From assembly GCA_029264955.1 (NCBI GenBank), contig JARHYC010000008.1, positions 1 through 61,288 on the forward strand: a stretch of DNA of 61,288 nt. The letters run 5' to 3'. The DNA comes from Faecalibacterium sp. (lineage in GTDB: Bacteria; Bacillota; Clostridia; Oscillospirales; Ruminococcaceae). Every line of letters starts with the position of its first letter. The first letter of the stretch is position 1. The position numbers were made by a program, and so were the translations under genes. The notes under the pieces were generated by a model. It made no database searches. It was not told the DNA's origin and saw only the letters and a list, made by a program, of their open reading frames with translations. Positions 25,776 to 34,475 of the stretch are shown piece by piece.

Positions 25776-26987
25776 TCATGCTTTTTCATCACCTCCGCCC
25801 GACTTTTTAGATTGTTCAGATATTTGTACTGCTTTTATTACAAAGAAACCTAGGGTCGCCGCCAGAACTGCCAAAATATGTCTGCCCTTTTTCAGCCCCA
25901 GCGCATCCGCCAGTAGCGGAAAGCTCAAGCTGCCCACAGTTTGCCCCAAAGCCAACAGACCATAATTCACACCAGCGTGCGCCAACCCAAACAAATCTGT
26001 AGAAAACGCAGGCAGTACTGCCGCCAATCCGGAATAGCACACACATAGGCACACATACGCCGCAATCATCCACCAATGTGGCGCAAACGCAAATGCAACT
26101 GAGCATACTGCCAGTCCCATAAACAACAACTGGTCTGTTTTTTTGCGGCCTATTTTATCGCTGAGAATCGACATTAACAAGCGTCCTGCTGCATTGCCTG
26201 CGCTACCCAGCATCACAGCCCATAGCGCCTGACTCTCCGCAAGCCCACGTTCTGAACCGATTTCCACCAGCATCGGACTGAACAGCTGTACCGCCGGGGT
26301 AGAAAGTGCCACAGCGGCTGTCAAAAGCCAATAATTTCTGGTATGCAGCATTTCTTTTGGGGTATATCCCTTTTGTTTTTTTATGTTGTTTTTCTCATCC
26401 TGTTCGGGATTTTCCAATAATATACCTGCGCTCAGACATACCGGAAGCGTAATCAGCGCCAACGCAAAAAATGCCCAGCGAATTCCCTTTTCCTGCCAGA
26501 TACTTTTTGTAAACAGGGCAATAAATCCGGTCAGAAATAGCCCGGAAAGCCCCATAGCACAGCCAATCACACCTGTGGCCAATCCTTTGCGGTCCGCATA
26601 CCATTTTTGCGCACAGGACAGTACCGCCGGATATAAAAAAGCACTACCCAACCCCACCGGAATCGAAAACGCTAAATAAAACATCCACGCTTTCCCCTGC
26701 GGGATCACGCCGCCCAGTGCAATACCGCCACATAGCAGCGCGGTTCCGGCAAAAGCTGCCTTGCGCGGTCCATACTTATCCTGTAAAAAACCACCTACCG
26801 CACAGCCTATCCCATATCCTGCAATCAGAATGCTGAAAATATATCCCGCCGATTGTTCATTTAGACCATATTCTCCAATGACAGGCTTTTGAAACGCCCC
26901 CCACGCCGACGGAATCCCCGTTAAAATTTGTATGAGCGCCCCCGCCAGCAAAATCAGCCAGGGGCTCTTTTGTAAGATACGCTGCAT
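25776..26987 (-). CDS. MFS transporter, oxalate/formate antiporter-like
   Basis: From the ATG at 26987 (GGAGGG upstream) the 403-residue protein has 12 hydrophobic segments in two halves. The loop 2-3 motif is GGFLQDKYGPRKAAF, and the second half has GRLLMSILSDKIGRKKTD, the MFS signature pair. The N-terminal GIPSAWGAFQKPV resembles the OFA (oxalate/formate antiporter) branch. That branch exchanges small carboxylates, but the substrate cannot be read here. It is divergent from hisS with a shared control region. Confidence 0.85.
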   Translation of the reverse strand: MQRILQKSPWLILLAGALIQILTGIPSAWGAFQKPVIGEYGLNEQSAGYIFSILIAGYGIGCAVGGFLQDKYGPRKAAFAGTALLCGGIALGGVIPQGKAWMFYLAFSIPVGLGSAFLYPAVLSCAQKWYADRKGLATGVIGCAMGLSGLFLTGFIALFTKSIWQEKGIRWAFFALALITLPVCLSAGILLENPEQDEKNNIKKQKGYTPKEMLHTRNYWLLTAAVALSTPAVQLFSPMLVEIGSERGLAESQALWAVMLGSAGNAAGRLLMSILSDKIGRKKTDQLLFMGLAVCSVAFAFAPHWWMIAAYVCLCVCYSGLAAVLPAFSTDLFGLAHAGVNYGLLALGQTVGSLSFPLLADALGLKKGRHILAVLAATLGFFVIKAVQISEQSKKSGGGDEKA

Positions 26988-27030
26988 AGAAAATCCCTCC
27001 TGCTTCAAAGTCTGGTGAAAGCAGGCTTAA

Positions 27031-27084
27031 ATTATACGATAGCGATCGGGTTTTATTGACGAAACCTCGATTCAATCGTATAAT
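27031..27084. promoter_or_regulatory. Divergent hisS/MFS control region
   Basis: For hisS, TTGACG (27056-27061), 17 bp and TATAAT (27079-27084) form a strong promoter. The 10-bp sequence ATCGTATAAT at 27075-27084 is repeated inverted at 27031-27040, so a TATAAT box also faces the MFS gene. The MFS -35 is poor. The inverted copies may be paired promoters or a regulator site. Confidence 0.65.
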
Positions 27085-27138
27085 ATTCTGTATTGATGTT
27101 ATTTGGCTTTATGGATTAGAATAGAGGAGATTATACTT

Positions 27139-28380
27139 ATGAAAACCCAGCCTTTGAAGGGTATGCGCGACCTGCTGCCCGCTGAGCAGCGCCTGCGCGA
27201 TTATATTCAGAACCGGATCCTGGACACTTACCGCTCTGCCGGTTTTCAGCGTATTTCCACCCCGCTGATGGAAGATGCTGAAAACCTGGATAAATCCGAC
27301 GGCGGTGACAACCTGAACCTGATCTTCAAGGTGCTGAAGCGCGGTGAAAAGCTCCAGGCTGCTCTGGCAACCGGCGATGCCTCCAAGCTGAGCGATATGG
27401 GTCTGCGTTATGACCTGACCCTGCCTTTGAGCCGCTACTACGCAGCCAACAAGGCAAATCTGCCCACCCCTTTCAAGGTGATTCAGACCGACCGTGTGTT
27501 CCGTGCTGAGCGCCCCCAGAAAGGCCGTCTGCGTGAATTTGTGCAGTGCGACATTGACATTCTGGGTGACAGCAGCCCCAACGCTGAGGTTGAGCTGATT
27601 GACGTAACGACCCGTGCTCTGCTGAACATTGGCTTCACCGATTTCACCGTGAATATCAACGACCGCCGTATTCTGCGCGGTATGTTGGAGTCCATGGGCT
27701 TTGCTGCCGATACATTGGATTCTGTCTGCATCACTTTTGACAAAATGGACAAAATCGGTGCCGAAGGCGTTGCCAAGGAGCTGACCGAAAAGAACCTGCC
27801 GGCAGATGCAATCACTGCTCTGTCCGACTTTATCGCCGCAGGTGATGTGAGCCTGGATGCTGTTGCAGCAAAGTGCCAGGATGCGTCGGTTGCCGATGAT
27901 TTGAAGTACGTTCTGAAGACTGCTGAAAAGCTGGCTGGCGGTCGTTTTGGTGTTGCTTACTGCCCCAGTTTGGTGCGTGGTCAGGGTTACTACACTGGTA
28001 TGGTCTTTGAAGTGACCTGCCCGCAGTTCTCCGGCGCAGTTGCTGGTGGCGGTCGTTACGACAACATGGTTGGTAAGTTCCTGGGGCAGCAGGTTCCTGC
28101 CGTTGGTTTCTCCATTGGCTTTGAGCGTGTTTGCTCTATCCTGCTGGAGAACGGCTATCAGATTCCCGGTGCAAAAGAGCGCCTGGCTTTGGTTTATCTG
28201 CCTGAACTGGACTTTGCGGATGTTCTGGCAAAGGCAGCTGTTCTGCGTGAGCAATATGATGTTACCATTCTGCCCCAGGCTAAGAAACTGGGCAAACAGT
28301 TCAGTCAGCTGGAAGCTGCTGGCTACAATGCTGTTGCCTTCGCGGACAACGACGATCTCAAGCCTCTGGGCAAAAAATAA
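27139..28380 (+). CDS. hisS: Histidyl-tRNA synthetase
   Basis: HisRS charges tRNA-His. The start at 27139 (MKTQPLKGMRDLLP, after AGAGGAGA) gives 413 residues. Class II motifs are present: FRAERPQKGRLREFVQCDIDILG (motif 2), VRGQGYYTGMVFEV (histidine A loop) and AGGGRYDNMVGKF with GFSIGFERV (motif 3). The sequence resembles the archaeal/eukaryotic-like branch (VNINDRRIL). The anticodon domain is short, about 67 residues after GYQIPG, and ends at ADNDDLKPLGKK where relatives run on. HisZ is less likely because the catalytic motifs are intact. A terminator follows at once. Confidence 0.9.
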   Translation: MKTQPLKGMRDLLPAEQRLRDYIQNRILDTYRSAGFQRISTPLMEDAENLDKSDGGDNLNLIFKVLKRGEKLQAALATGDASKLSDMGLRYDLTLPLSRYYAANKANLPTPFKVIQTDRVFRAERPQKGRLREFVQCDIDILGDSSPNAEVELIDVTTRALLNIGFTDFTVNINDRRILRGMLESMGFAADTLDSVCITFDKMDKIGAEGVAKELTEKNLPADAITALSDFIAAGDVSLDAVAAKCQDASVADDLKYVLKTAEKLAGGRFGVAYCPSLVRGQGYYTGMVFEVTCPQFSGAVAGGGRYDNMVGKFLGQQVPAVGFSIGFERVCSILLENGYQIPGAKERLALVYLPELDFADVLAKAAVLREQYDVTILPQAKKLGKQFSQLEAAGYNAVAFADNDDLKPLGKK

Positions 28381-28391
28381 GTTTTCTGCAG

Positions 28392-28422
28392 AAAAGGTCC
28401 AGCAACTGCTGGGCCTTTTTTT
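28392..28422 (+). terminator. Terminator of hisS
   Basis: AAGGTCCAGCA pairs with TGCTGGGCCTT and is followed by T5, 12 bp past the stop. Confidence 0.85.
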
Positions 28423-28494
28423 ACAATATTTTCCGTGGCTGCAATAGTTTCTCTGTTCAGCTCGTATTTTTAATAGAAGCAAAGGAGGCGGCTT

Positions 28495-28986
28495 ATGAAT
28501 ACACTGGCAACAACGGATGTATTCCGCCTGGCGGTGGAACGATATGCCGACACCCTGTATCGCATCGCTTTACACGCAGTTTCTCGTCCAGAAGATGCTG
28601 AGGATGCCGTACAGGATACATATGAACGACTGCTGCACTGCGGCAAAACATTCACCAGTGAAGACCATCTGAAAGCATGGCTGATTCGAGTGGTCATCAA
28701 TCGCTGCCACGATTTATGCCGATTGGCGGAAAGTAAAAATCGTTCACTGGATGAAGCCATCTCGATTCCTGCTGCTGCGCAAGATAACGAGATTCTAAAC
28801 ACAGTGATGTCCTTGCCCAAGAATTACCGCATTGCGATTTATCTGCATTATTATGAAGGCTATACTGCTGCGGAAATCGGAGATATGCAGGACGTCTCCC
28901 CCAATACCGTGCTGACCTGGCTTTCTCGTGGGCGAGCCAGACTGCGCGAATTACTAAAGGAGGATATGGAACATGAACTGGTCTGA
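28495..28986 (+). CDS. ECF-type RNA polymerase sigma factor
   Basis: The 163-residue protein has only sigma regions 2 and 4. Region 2 reads YADTLYRIALHAV, then PEDAEDAVQDTYERLL. Region 4 ends LPKNYRIAIYLHYYEGYTAAEIG and SPNTVLTWLSRGRARLRELL. AAAGGAGGCGG precedes the ATG. It overlaps the next gene by 14 bases, a DUF4349 membrane protein that probably acts as its anti-sigma factor. The signal and regulon are unknown. Confidence 0.93.
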   Translation: MNTLATTDVFRLAVERYADTLYRIALHAVSRPEDAEDAVQDTYERLLHCGKTFTSEDHLKAWLIRVVINRCHDLCRLAESKNRSLDEAISIPAAAQDNEILNTVMSLPKNYRIAIYLHYYEGYTAAEIGDMQDVSPNTVLTWLSRGRARLRELLKEDMEHELV

Positions 28987-30067
28987 TGCATACAAGAATC
29001 AACTGGATGACATTCACGTCCCAGATGCCCTGAAAGAGCGACTTCTGGCGATGGAAGCAGACGCTGACCCATCCGATGCCCCCAAAATGGCAGCACACCG
29101 CCACAAAATTACCCATCTGCGCTTTGGCCACACAAAATCAAAAGTCTGGCAAATTGCTGCTGTGCTGGTTTGCTGCGTTGGCCTGGTCGCCGTAGCCGGT
29201 CCTACATTGCGCAATGCCGTCAGCACTGGCAAGAGCTCTTCCATGCAGGAAAATAGTGCTGCCAATGAATCCTTTGTTATGGATACGTTTGATGCTCCTG
29301 CCGATGCAGAACCCCCTATGGTCGGCAGCACATTGCCTGATTCCGCTTCCGGGGATGGTGCTGAACCGCCAATGAATTCCCCCATGCTTGCCCGCAGCGT
29401 GGAATCCCGACAGGTAATCTATACCGCTGAACTGCGTTTAGAATCCACAGATTACGCCAGCACCCGCACCGCATTGGAACAGGCTTTGGCAGACACAAAT
29501 GGTTACGTTCAGCAGTCAGAAGAACACACCCAGCCCAACGACTCTCGCTACCTGTACTGCACCTACCGCATTCCGGTAGATCATTATGCTGAATTTTTGG
29601 ATCTGGTGGGTGCTGCCGGCAATTTGATTCATACCAGTGAAACTGCCGACGATGTTACAACACAGTATATTGACATCCAAGCGCATGTGAATGCACTGAC
29701 CGCCGAAAGAGATCGCTTACTGGAGTTACAGCAGCAGGCTGAAAACCTGACCGATCTTTTAACCATCGAAGATCAGCTGACCACCACCCAATCTGAGCTG
29801 GAAAGCTGGCAGACTCGCTTGAATTATTTGAACGATCAAACTAATTTCTGCACTGTAAATCTTACTGTAAACGAAGTAAAATCCTATACACCAGTCCAAA
29901 CCAATCCGCTTGCTAAAGTAACAGATGCCTTTCAGCATGGTTTGCGCGCCTTTGTGGACACACTAATCAATTTACTGCTCTGGATCATCTCGATTTGGCC
30001 TTGGTTATTACTCATTAGCGTTGTATGTGGCGGAATCCTCTACGCAAACAAAAAACATAAGAAATAA
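28973..30067 (+). CDS. DUF4349 membrane protein, probable anti-sigma factor
   Basis: The 364-residue protein has a cytosolic N-terminus of about 58 residues (MNWSDAYKNQLDDIHVPDALKERLL) and then a membrane segment (WQIAAVLVCCVGLVAVAG). An extracytoplasmic DUF4349 domain follows (VIYTAELRLESTDYAST, YLYCTYRIPVDHYAEFLDLVG, TQYIDIQAHVNALTAERDRLLELQ, a coiled coil). A C-terminal membrane helix comes last (LLLWIISIWPWLLLISVV). The overlap with the sigma gene and the topology fit a sigma/anti-sigma pair that senses the envelope. No zinc-type HxxxCxxC anti-sigma motif is seen. Confidence 0.88.
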   Translation: MNWSDAYKNQLDDIHVPDALKERLLAMEADADPSDAPKMAAHRHKITHLRFGHTKSKVWQIAAVLVCCVGLVAVAGPTLRNAVSTGKSSSMQENSAANESFVMDTFDAPADAEPPMVGSTLPDSASGDGAEPPMNSPMLARSVESRQVIYTAELRLESTDYASTRTALEQALADTNGYVQQSEEHTQPNDSRYLYCTYRIPVDHYAEFLDLVGAAGNLIHTSETADDVTTQYIDIQAHVNALTAERDRLLELQQQAENLTDLLTIEDQLTTTQSELESWQTRLNYLNDQTNFCTVNLTVNEVKSYTPVQTNPLAKVTDAFQHGLRAFVDTLINLLLWIISIWPWLLLISVVCGGILYANKKHKK

Positions 30068-30071
30068 ATAC

Positions 30072-30110
30072 AAAAAGGTCGCTATGATAATCGTCACAGC
30101 GACCTTTTTA
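30072..30110 (+). terminator. Terminator of the sigma/DUF4349 operon
   Basis: AAAAAGGTCGCT pairs with AGCGACCTTTTT a few bases past the stop. Confidence 0.87.
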
Positions 30111-30142
30111 TTCTGTATTTTTTGTTTACCGCGTGAAAAAAG

Positions 30143-30170
30143 AAAAGCACAGCCATACAGCTGTGCTTTT
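30143..30170 (-). terminator. Terminator of tRNA-Gly
   Basis: AAAAGCACAG and CTGTGCTTTT form a 10-bp stem immediately after the tRNA CCA end on the minus strand. Confidence 0.82.
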
Positions 30171-30245
30171 TGGAGCAGGTAATGGGAATCGAACCCACCT
30201 CCTCGGCTTGGAAGGCCGATGTACTAGCCGATGTACTATACCTGC
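30171..30245 (-). tRNA. tRNA-Gly (TCC)
   Basis: The minus strand starts GCAGGTATAGTACATCGGC and has an anticodon stem-loop GGCCTTCCAAGCC with anticodon TCC. The T-arm is GGTTCGATTCC and the acceptor TACCTGC ends in an encoded CCA. It is 75 nt long. Confidence 0.96.
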
Positions 30246-30257
30246 ATCGACTAGATT

Positions 30258-30286
30258 AGTATATCACATCTTTTTTTGTTTGTCCA
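30258..30286 (-). promoter_or_regulatory. tRNA-Gly promoter inside the upstream gene
   Basis: TGGACA (30286-30281), 17 bp and TATACT (30263-30258) point to the tRNA. The -35 lies within the last codons of the AI-2E-type gene. Confidence 0.65.
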
Positions 30287-31235
30287 GCCTAAAATGAACC
30301 CAGCGCCGCACTTGGTCATAAATCACGCCCATAATCGGAATTCCCAAAAACAAACCCGCTGGACCTAAAATTCCTCCACCCAGTAATACTCCCGCCAATA
30401 CCCACATCGGCGGGAGGCCGATTCGATTACCCACTACACGAGGGTAAATCAGTTGATTTTCCACTTGCTGCACGACCAGAAATACGACCAGAAAAGCGAT
30501 TGCTTTCTTGATGCCTGCCGACAAGGTGAGTACCATACCCACCGCACCACCAATCCATGCGCCAAAAATCGGTACCAGCGCCGTCACACCAATCACTACG
30601 CTGATGGGCACTGCACAGGGAAACCGCAAAACCATCAGGGTTACCAGAAACATTCCTGCCAAAATAGACGCTTCCAGACACTGCCCCACAATAAACCCAC
30701 CAAACACTTCGGCTGACTGGTGTGCCATACAGGTAATTTTCTCTGTACGCTCCTGCCCAAAAGCAGCAAGACAAAGTCGTTTCGCCCTGGCTTGATTGCT
30801 TTCCTTACTCGCCAGCAAATACAATGCCAACACTACACCAAATCCCATATCAGCCAGCGTTCCAATTACATTGCGTGCTGCCGTCACACCTGTTTCCAGC
30901 AAAGTTCTGCCAGCATTGATCCCGGCCTGCTGAATGTTTTGCAGCATCTGTTCTCCCCATTCTCCCAAGAGATGATCGCACGCCTGTTCTATCTCTGAAA
31001 AATCATGGCTGAAGTTGGTCAGTACCTGCATTAACTGGGGCAGAAGCAACCAGATTCCCAGCAGCCCCAGGCCCAGCATTCCGGCTGTAATACAAATGAG
31101 TGCAGCGGTTCTCCGTGGTTTTGGCTTTAACCATTGCAGATGGCTTTCCAAATGACGCAGCGGTATATTCCATACCAGCGCCAATGCACCACCCCACAAA
31201 AACGGTGTCATTGTATCGCATAATGTTTCCCACAT
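30264..31235 (-). CDS. AI-2E family membrane protein
   Basis: The 323-residue protein has about eight hydrophobic segments and the end signature of the AI-2E/PerM family (GVLLGGGILGPAGLFLGIPIMGVIYDQV). Members have been linked to autoinducer-2 export, Na+/H+ antiport and other fluxes, so the substrate is uncertain. The ATG at 31235 directly follows the rpoD terminator. Its only ribosome site, GGGGGAGGG, is in the 3' arm of that hairpin, nine bases from the start. Translation may thus be low unless the hairpin melts. Confidence 0.88.
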   Translation of the reverse strand: MWETLCDTMTPFLWGGALALVWNIPLRHLESHLQWLKPKPRRTAALICITAGMLGLGLLGIWLLLPQLMQVLTNFSHDFSEIEQACDHLLGEWGEQMLQNIQQAGINAGRTLLETGVTAARNVIGTLADMGFGVVLALYLLASKESNQARAKRLCLAAFGQERTEKITCMAHQSAEVFGGFIVGQCLEASILAGMFLVTLMVLRFPCAVPISVVIGVTALVPIFGAWIGGAVGMVLTLSAGIKKAIAFLVVFLVVQQVENQLIYPRVVGNRIGLPPMWVLAGVLLGGGILGPAGLFLGIPIMGVIYDQVRRWVHFRLDKQKKM

Positions 31236-31277
31236 ACAAAAAAGCCCTCCCCCGCTAGAATGCGCAGGGAAGGCTTT
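31236..31277 (-). terminator. rpoD terminator with embedded ribosome site
   Basis: On the minus strand AGCCTTCCCTGCGC pairs with GCGGGGGAGGGCT and T6 follows. The GGAGGG of the 3' arm is also the only ribosome site for the next gene. Confidence 0.75.
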
Positions 31278-31295
31278 TGTTATGCGAAGAGGAAA

Positions 31296-32699
31296 TTACT
31301 CAATCAGACCATTCAGCAGCGCCAGGCACTTACGGCTGTGCAGCTTGCGAATTGCTTTAGCCTCGATCTGACGTACACGCTCACGGGTAACGCCGAAGTC
31401 CTTGCCGACTTCTTCCAGCGTACGGGGGCGGCCATCATCTAGACCAAATCGCAGACGAATAACCTTAGCCTCACGAGGCGTCAGGCTCTGCAGCGCCAGA
31501 TTGATTTGCTGTGCAATCATTGCACGGTCAGCAGCCTTACCGGGTGCTTCTGCACTCTCATCTGCCACGAAATCGCCCAGGGAGGAATCTTCTTCCTCAC
31601 CAACAGGGCTTTCCAGACTTGCGGGCTCCTGTGCCATACGCTGAATCTCGCGTACACGCTCAACGCTCATGTCCATAGCCTTTGCCAGTTCTTCCGGTGT
31701 GGGCTCATGGCCATTCTGGTACACCAGCATATTGGTAGCCTGACGCATACGGTTGATTGTCTCAACCATATGTACCGGGATACGGATGGTACGAGCCTGG
31801 TCTGCAATGGCGCGGGTAATTGCCTGACGAATCCACCAGGTTGCATAGGTGGAGAACCGGAATCCGCGCTCGCAGTCAAACTTTTCTGCTGCCTTGATCA
31901 GACCGATGTTACCTTCCTGAATCAGGTCCAGGAAGGCCAGGTTATGACCAACGTGCTTCTTTGCAATGGAAACAACCAGACGCAAGTTTGCTTCGCTCAA
32001 AGAGCGGCGTGCTGCCAGACCATCCGCACGGGTTTTCAACAGAGATGCGCGACCGTCCTCAGACAGAGGGCCGTTTTCGGTTGCCTCATCGGCTTCTTTC
32101 TCATTTTCGCGTTCCTGCTCATCCGCCTCTTCTGCCACATCACTCAGGTCCATCATTTCGCCGGGCTTGAGGTTCCCTAAATCTTCCTCAAAAGAGAAAC
32201 GCTCGCCGTTGCGCTTGATGTATTCGGGGCTGCCGTACTTTTTACGATCCGCATACAGGATGTGTGCAGCTTCTGCACCTGCATGGATCCGCTTGGACAG
32301 GCTAATTTCCTGCTCAGCGCTCAGCAGCGGAATCTGGCCGATCTGCTTCAGATAGTTCTTAACAGGGTCATCCAGCAGCTCATCCATAGCCGCCTTGGTA
32401 TCAGCAGCATCTTCTGCACGCTCGTCGTCTTCACGATCCATATCACTCTCGGGTGCTTCATCTGCACGACGGCGGCTCTCACGATATTTTTCACGCTTAC
32501 GGCGCAGTTCGGACTCAGACAAAATATCGTCCAGTTCAGCAGCGCTGGTGTCGCGCACTTCGATATCCTTTTCGTCCAGCATGCTGTACAGACTTTCCGG
32601 ATCTGCGCTGCCTTCAGCCACAACAGCATTCACTTCTGCCACTGTAACGTAGCCATGGGCGGTGCCCCTCTTGATCAAATCTTTTAAAGAAATGCTCAT
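31296..32699 (-). CDS. rpoD: Primary RNA polymerase sigma factor
   Basis: This is the vegetative sigma-70. The ATG at 32699 (AAAAGGAGAGG upstream) gives 467 residues. Region 1.1 ([19 protein letters not shown]) and an acidic linker come first. Region 1.2 is [22 protein letters not shown]. Region 2 is [21 protein letters not shown], then [15 protein letters not shown] and [14 protein letters not shown]. Regions 3 and 4 end with [20 protein letters not shown], then AIRKLH. dnaG, its frequent neighbour, is absent here. A good promoter lies at 32761-32789. Confidence 0.96.
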   Translation of the reverse strand: MSISLKDLIKRGTAHGYVTVAEVNAVVAEGSADPESLYSMLDEKDIEVRDTSAAELDDILSESELRRKREKYRESRRRADEAPESDMDREDDERAEDAADTKAAMDELLDDPVKNYLKQIGQIPLLSAEQEISLSKRIHAGAEAAHILYADRKKYGSPEYIKRNGERFSFEEDLGNLKPGEMMDLSDVAEEADEQERENEKEADEATENGPLSEDGRASLLKTRADGLAARRSLSEANLRLVVSIAKKHVGHNLAFLDLIQEGNIGLIKAAEKFDCERGFRFSTYATWWIRQAITRAIADQARTIRIPVHMVETINRMRQATNMLVYQNGHEPTPEELAKAMDMSVERVREIQRMAQEPASLESPVGEEEDSSLGDFVADESAEAPGKAADRAMIAQQINLALQSLTPREAKVIRLRFGLDDGRPRTLEEVGKDFGVTRERVRQIEAKAIRKLHSRKCLALLNGLIE

Positions 32700-32760
32700 A
32701 TTTCGTCCTCTCCTTTTGGTTCCGCTGCTTGTCGGGATAAACATAGATAATCAATTCTAC

Positions 32761-32789
32761 ATTATACACGCTTTATCGGGTTTTGTCAC
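32761..32789 (-). promoter_or_regulatory. Promoter of rpoD
   Basis: GTGACA (32789-32784), 17 bp and TATAAT (32766-32761) lie about 60 bp before rpoD. Confidence 0.7.
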
Positions 32790-32832
32790 GTCTTTTTCGG
32801 CAAAAACAGTGCATTTCCTCTTTTTTCCGCAA

Positions 32833-33909
32833 TCAGATCACCAAACCGCCATTGACCCCCAGAATCTGTCCTGTAATAAATCCGGCGTTTTCATCTGCCA
32901 GAAATACCAGCATTCGTGCAACTTCCTCCGGAGTCCCTAAACGCTGCACCGGCGTTTCTTCCGCCAGGGCGGCTTTATCATCCGGTGTAAAGCTGCGCAT
33001 CATATCGGTTTCAATCACACCGGGCGCAACACAGTTTACCGTAATGCCGCTGGGCCCCTCCTCTTTTGCCAAAGCCTTAGTCAATCCAATCACGCCTGCC
33101 TTTGCGGCAGAATAATGTACTTCACAACTGCCGCCGGTCTGTCCCCACATACTGCTGACTGTTAAGATACGACCGTATTTCTTGCGGATCATGTCAGGCA
33201 AAGCCAGCTGACACAAATGGAACACACCCGTTAAGTCCACGCCAATCATATGCTGCCAGTCTGCTTCAGTAATGTCTGTAAACAATTTCTGCTGTGCCAC
33301 TCCCGCATTACATACCAGTACATCCGGTTCCCCTACAGTGCGCTGCACCACTTTCCATGCCGCTTCACAGGCAGCACGATCTGACACATCACACTGTACT
33401 GCTACACAGTCACATCCCAACTCATTGACCAAAGCACGGGCAGCATCTTCATTCGTGTGATAGAAAAATGCCGTGCGGTAACCTGCCTGCCAGAACATCC
33501 GAACCGTTGCCGCACCAATTCCCCGGTCGCCGCCGGAAACTAACACCACATGACCATTATTCTCATGGTAATTCTGGGGTTGCTTAGGCTCTTCTGCTGG
33601 TTGTTCCGGTTCTGTCTTCGGCAAGCTTTCGGTTGGGTGCAGTACCTCTTCCTGCTCCGACTGGGTCAATGGAATCCAGCTATCTTCGTCTGTATTTTGG
33701 GGCGTCACATCCGGCTCTTGAATATCCGTGAACAGCTGTGTTTTTTCCTCATCCCGCTGAGGATCATCATCAATCAAATCAGTGGCACCACCAGCGGCCC
33801 AATCGAAAATGGCATGGTGGTTGGCCTTCAGTTCCTGTTCCGTTACTTCTTCTTCCGGTTCATCATCAAAAAAATTCATTTCAAAATCATCGTGATCAGA
33901 ATACGACAC
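32833..33909 (-). CDS. SDR-family reductase with long acidic N-terminal extension
   Basis: Residues from about 118 to the end form a typical FabG-like short-chain dehydrogenase. The cofactor loop is VSGGDRGIGAAT, followed by LVCNAGVAQ, catalytic Ser in TVSSMWGQ, YSAAK and the end block VFLADENAGFITGQILGVNGG. The first 117 residues are disordered-looking and very acidic, with many D, E, P and Q (NFFDDEPEEEVTEQEL, SWIPLTQSEQEEVLHP). They have no match I know. FabG itself is about 245 residues, so the extension is unusual. GAGGAAT precedes the ATG. It lies between tadA and rpoD. Confidence 0.87.
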   Translation of the reverse strand: MSYSDHDDFEMNFFDDEPEEEVTEQELKANHHAIFDWAAGGATDLIDDDPQRDEEKTQLFTDIQEPDVTPQNTDEDSWIPLTQSEQEEVLHPTESLPKTEPEQPAEEPKQPQNYHENNGHVVLVSGGDRGIGAATVRMFWQAGYRTAFFYHTNEDAARALVNELGCDCVAVQCDVSDRAACEAAWKVVQRTVGEPDVLVCNAGVAQQKLFTDITEADWQHMIGVDLTGVFHLCQLALPDMIRKKYGRILTVSSMWGQTGGSCEVHYSAAKAGVIGLTKALAKEEGPSGITVNCVAPGVIETDMMRSFTPDDKAALAEETPVQRLGTPEEVARMLVFLADENAGFITGQILGVNGGLVI

Positions 33910-33960
33910 GGTACATTCCTCCTTATATATAAGATTTACAGTTGCAATTTATTTCATTTG

Positions 33961-34455
33961 TTAATTGAATTTCGGCTGTGGTGGACGCCACTTGGGCATA
34001 CCGGCACGCTTTTCTCTGAGCTGTACAAAAAACTTCGACAGCAGCGCACCGGCTTCCTCTGCGCACAAACCGCTTTCCAGTTTTGGTTTGTGGTTGAACG
34101 GCATAGCAAACAAATTGGTTACCGAGCCACAGCAGCCCGCTTTGGTATCCGGAGCGCCATACACCACCCTGCGAATCCGACTGTTAATGATTGCACCCGC
34201 ACACATAGGGCAGGGTTCCAGCGTCACAAACATCTCACACTGCCATAATCGCCAGCCCCCCAGTTTTTTACAAGCCGCATCGATTGCCAGCAGTTCGGCA
34301 TGGTGGGTGGCATTTTTTTCTGTTTCCCGAGTGTTGTGTGCTGCGGCAATGATTTCGCCATCTTTGGCAATCACTGCACCTACAGGCACCTCACCCAGCG
34401 CTGCGGCCTTTTCTGCCTCACGCAAGGCCTCCCGCATCAGTTCCAAATCTGTCAT
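33961..34455 (-). CDS. tadA: tRNA-specific adenosine deaminase
   Basis: TadA makes inosine at position 34 of tRNA-Arg(ACG). From the ATG at 34455 (AGGAG upstream) it has 164 residues. The zinc site is HAELLAI and PCPMCAGAI (HAE and PCxxC), with Glu as proton shuttle. VPVGAVIAKDGEIIA and RVVYGAPDTKAGCCGSVTNLF are family blocks. It follows the CPBP gene by 20 bp. Confidence 0.96.
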   Translation of the reverse strand: MTDLELMREALREAEKAAALGEVPVGAVIAKDGEIIAAAHNTRETEKNATHHAELLAIDAACKKLGGWRLWQCEMFVTLEPCPMCAGAIINSRIRRVVYGAPDTKAGCCGSVTNLFAMPFNHKPKLESGLCAEEAGALLSKFFVQLREKRAGMPKWRPPQPKFN

Positions 34456-34475
34456 GAGTTCTCCTATCCATCTTG

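Noticed and set aside
27109-28482. Minus-strand open frame of 457 codons opposite hisS
   Set aside because: Antisense shadow; it also crosses the hisS promoter and terminator.
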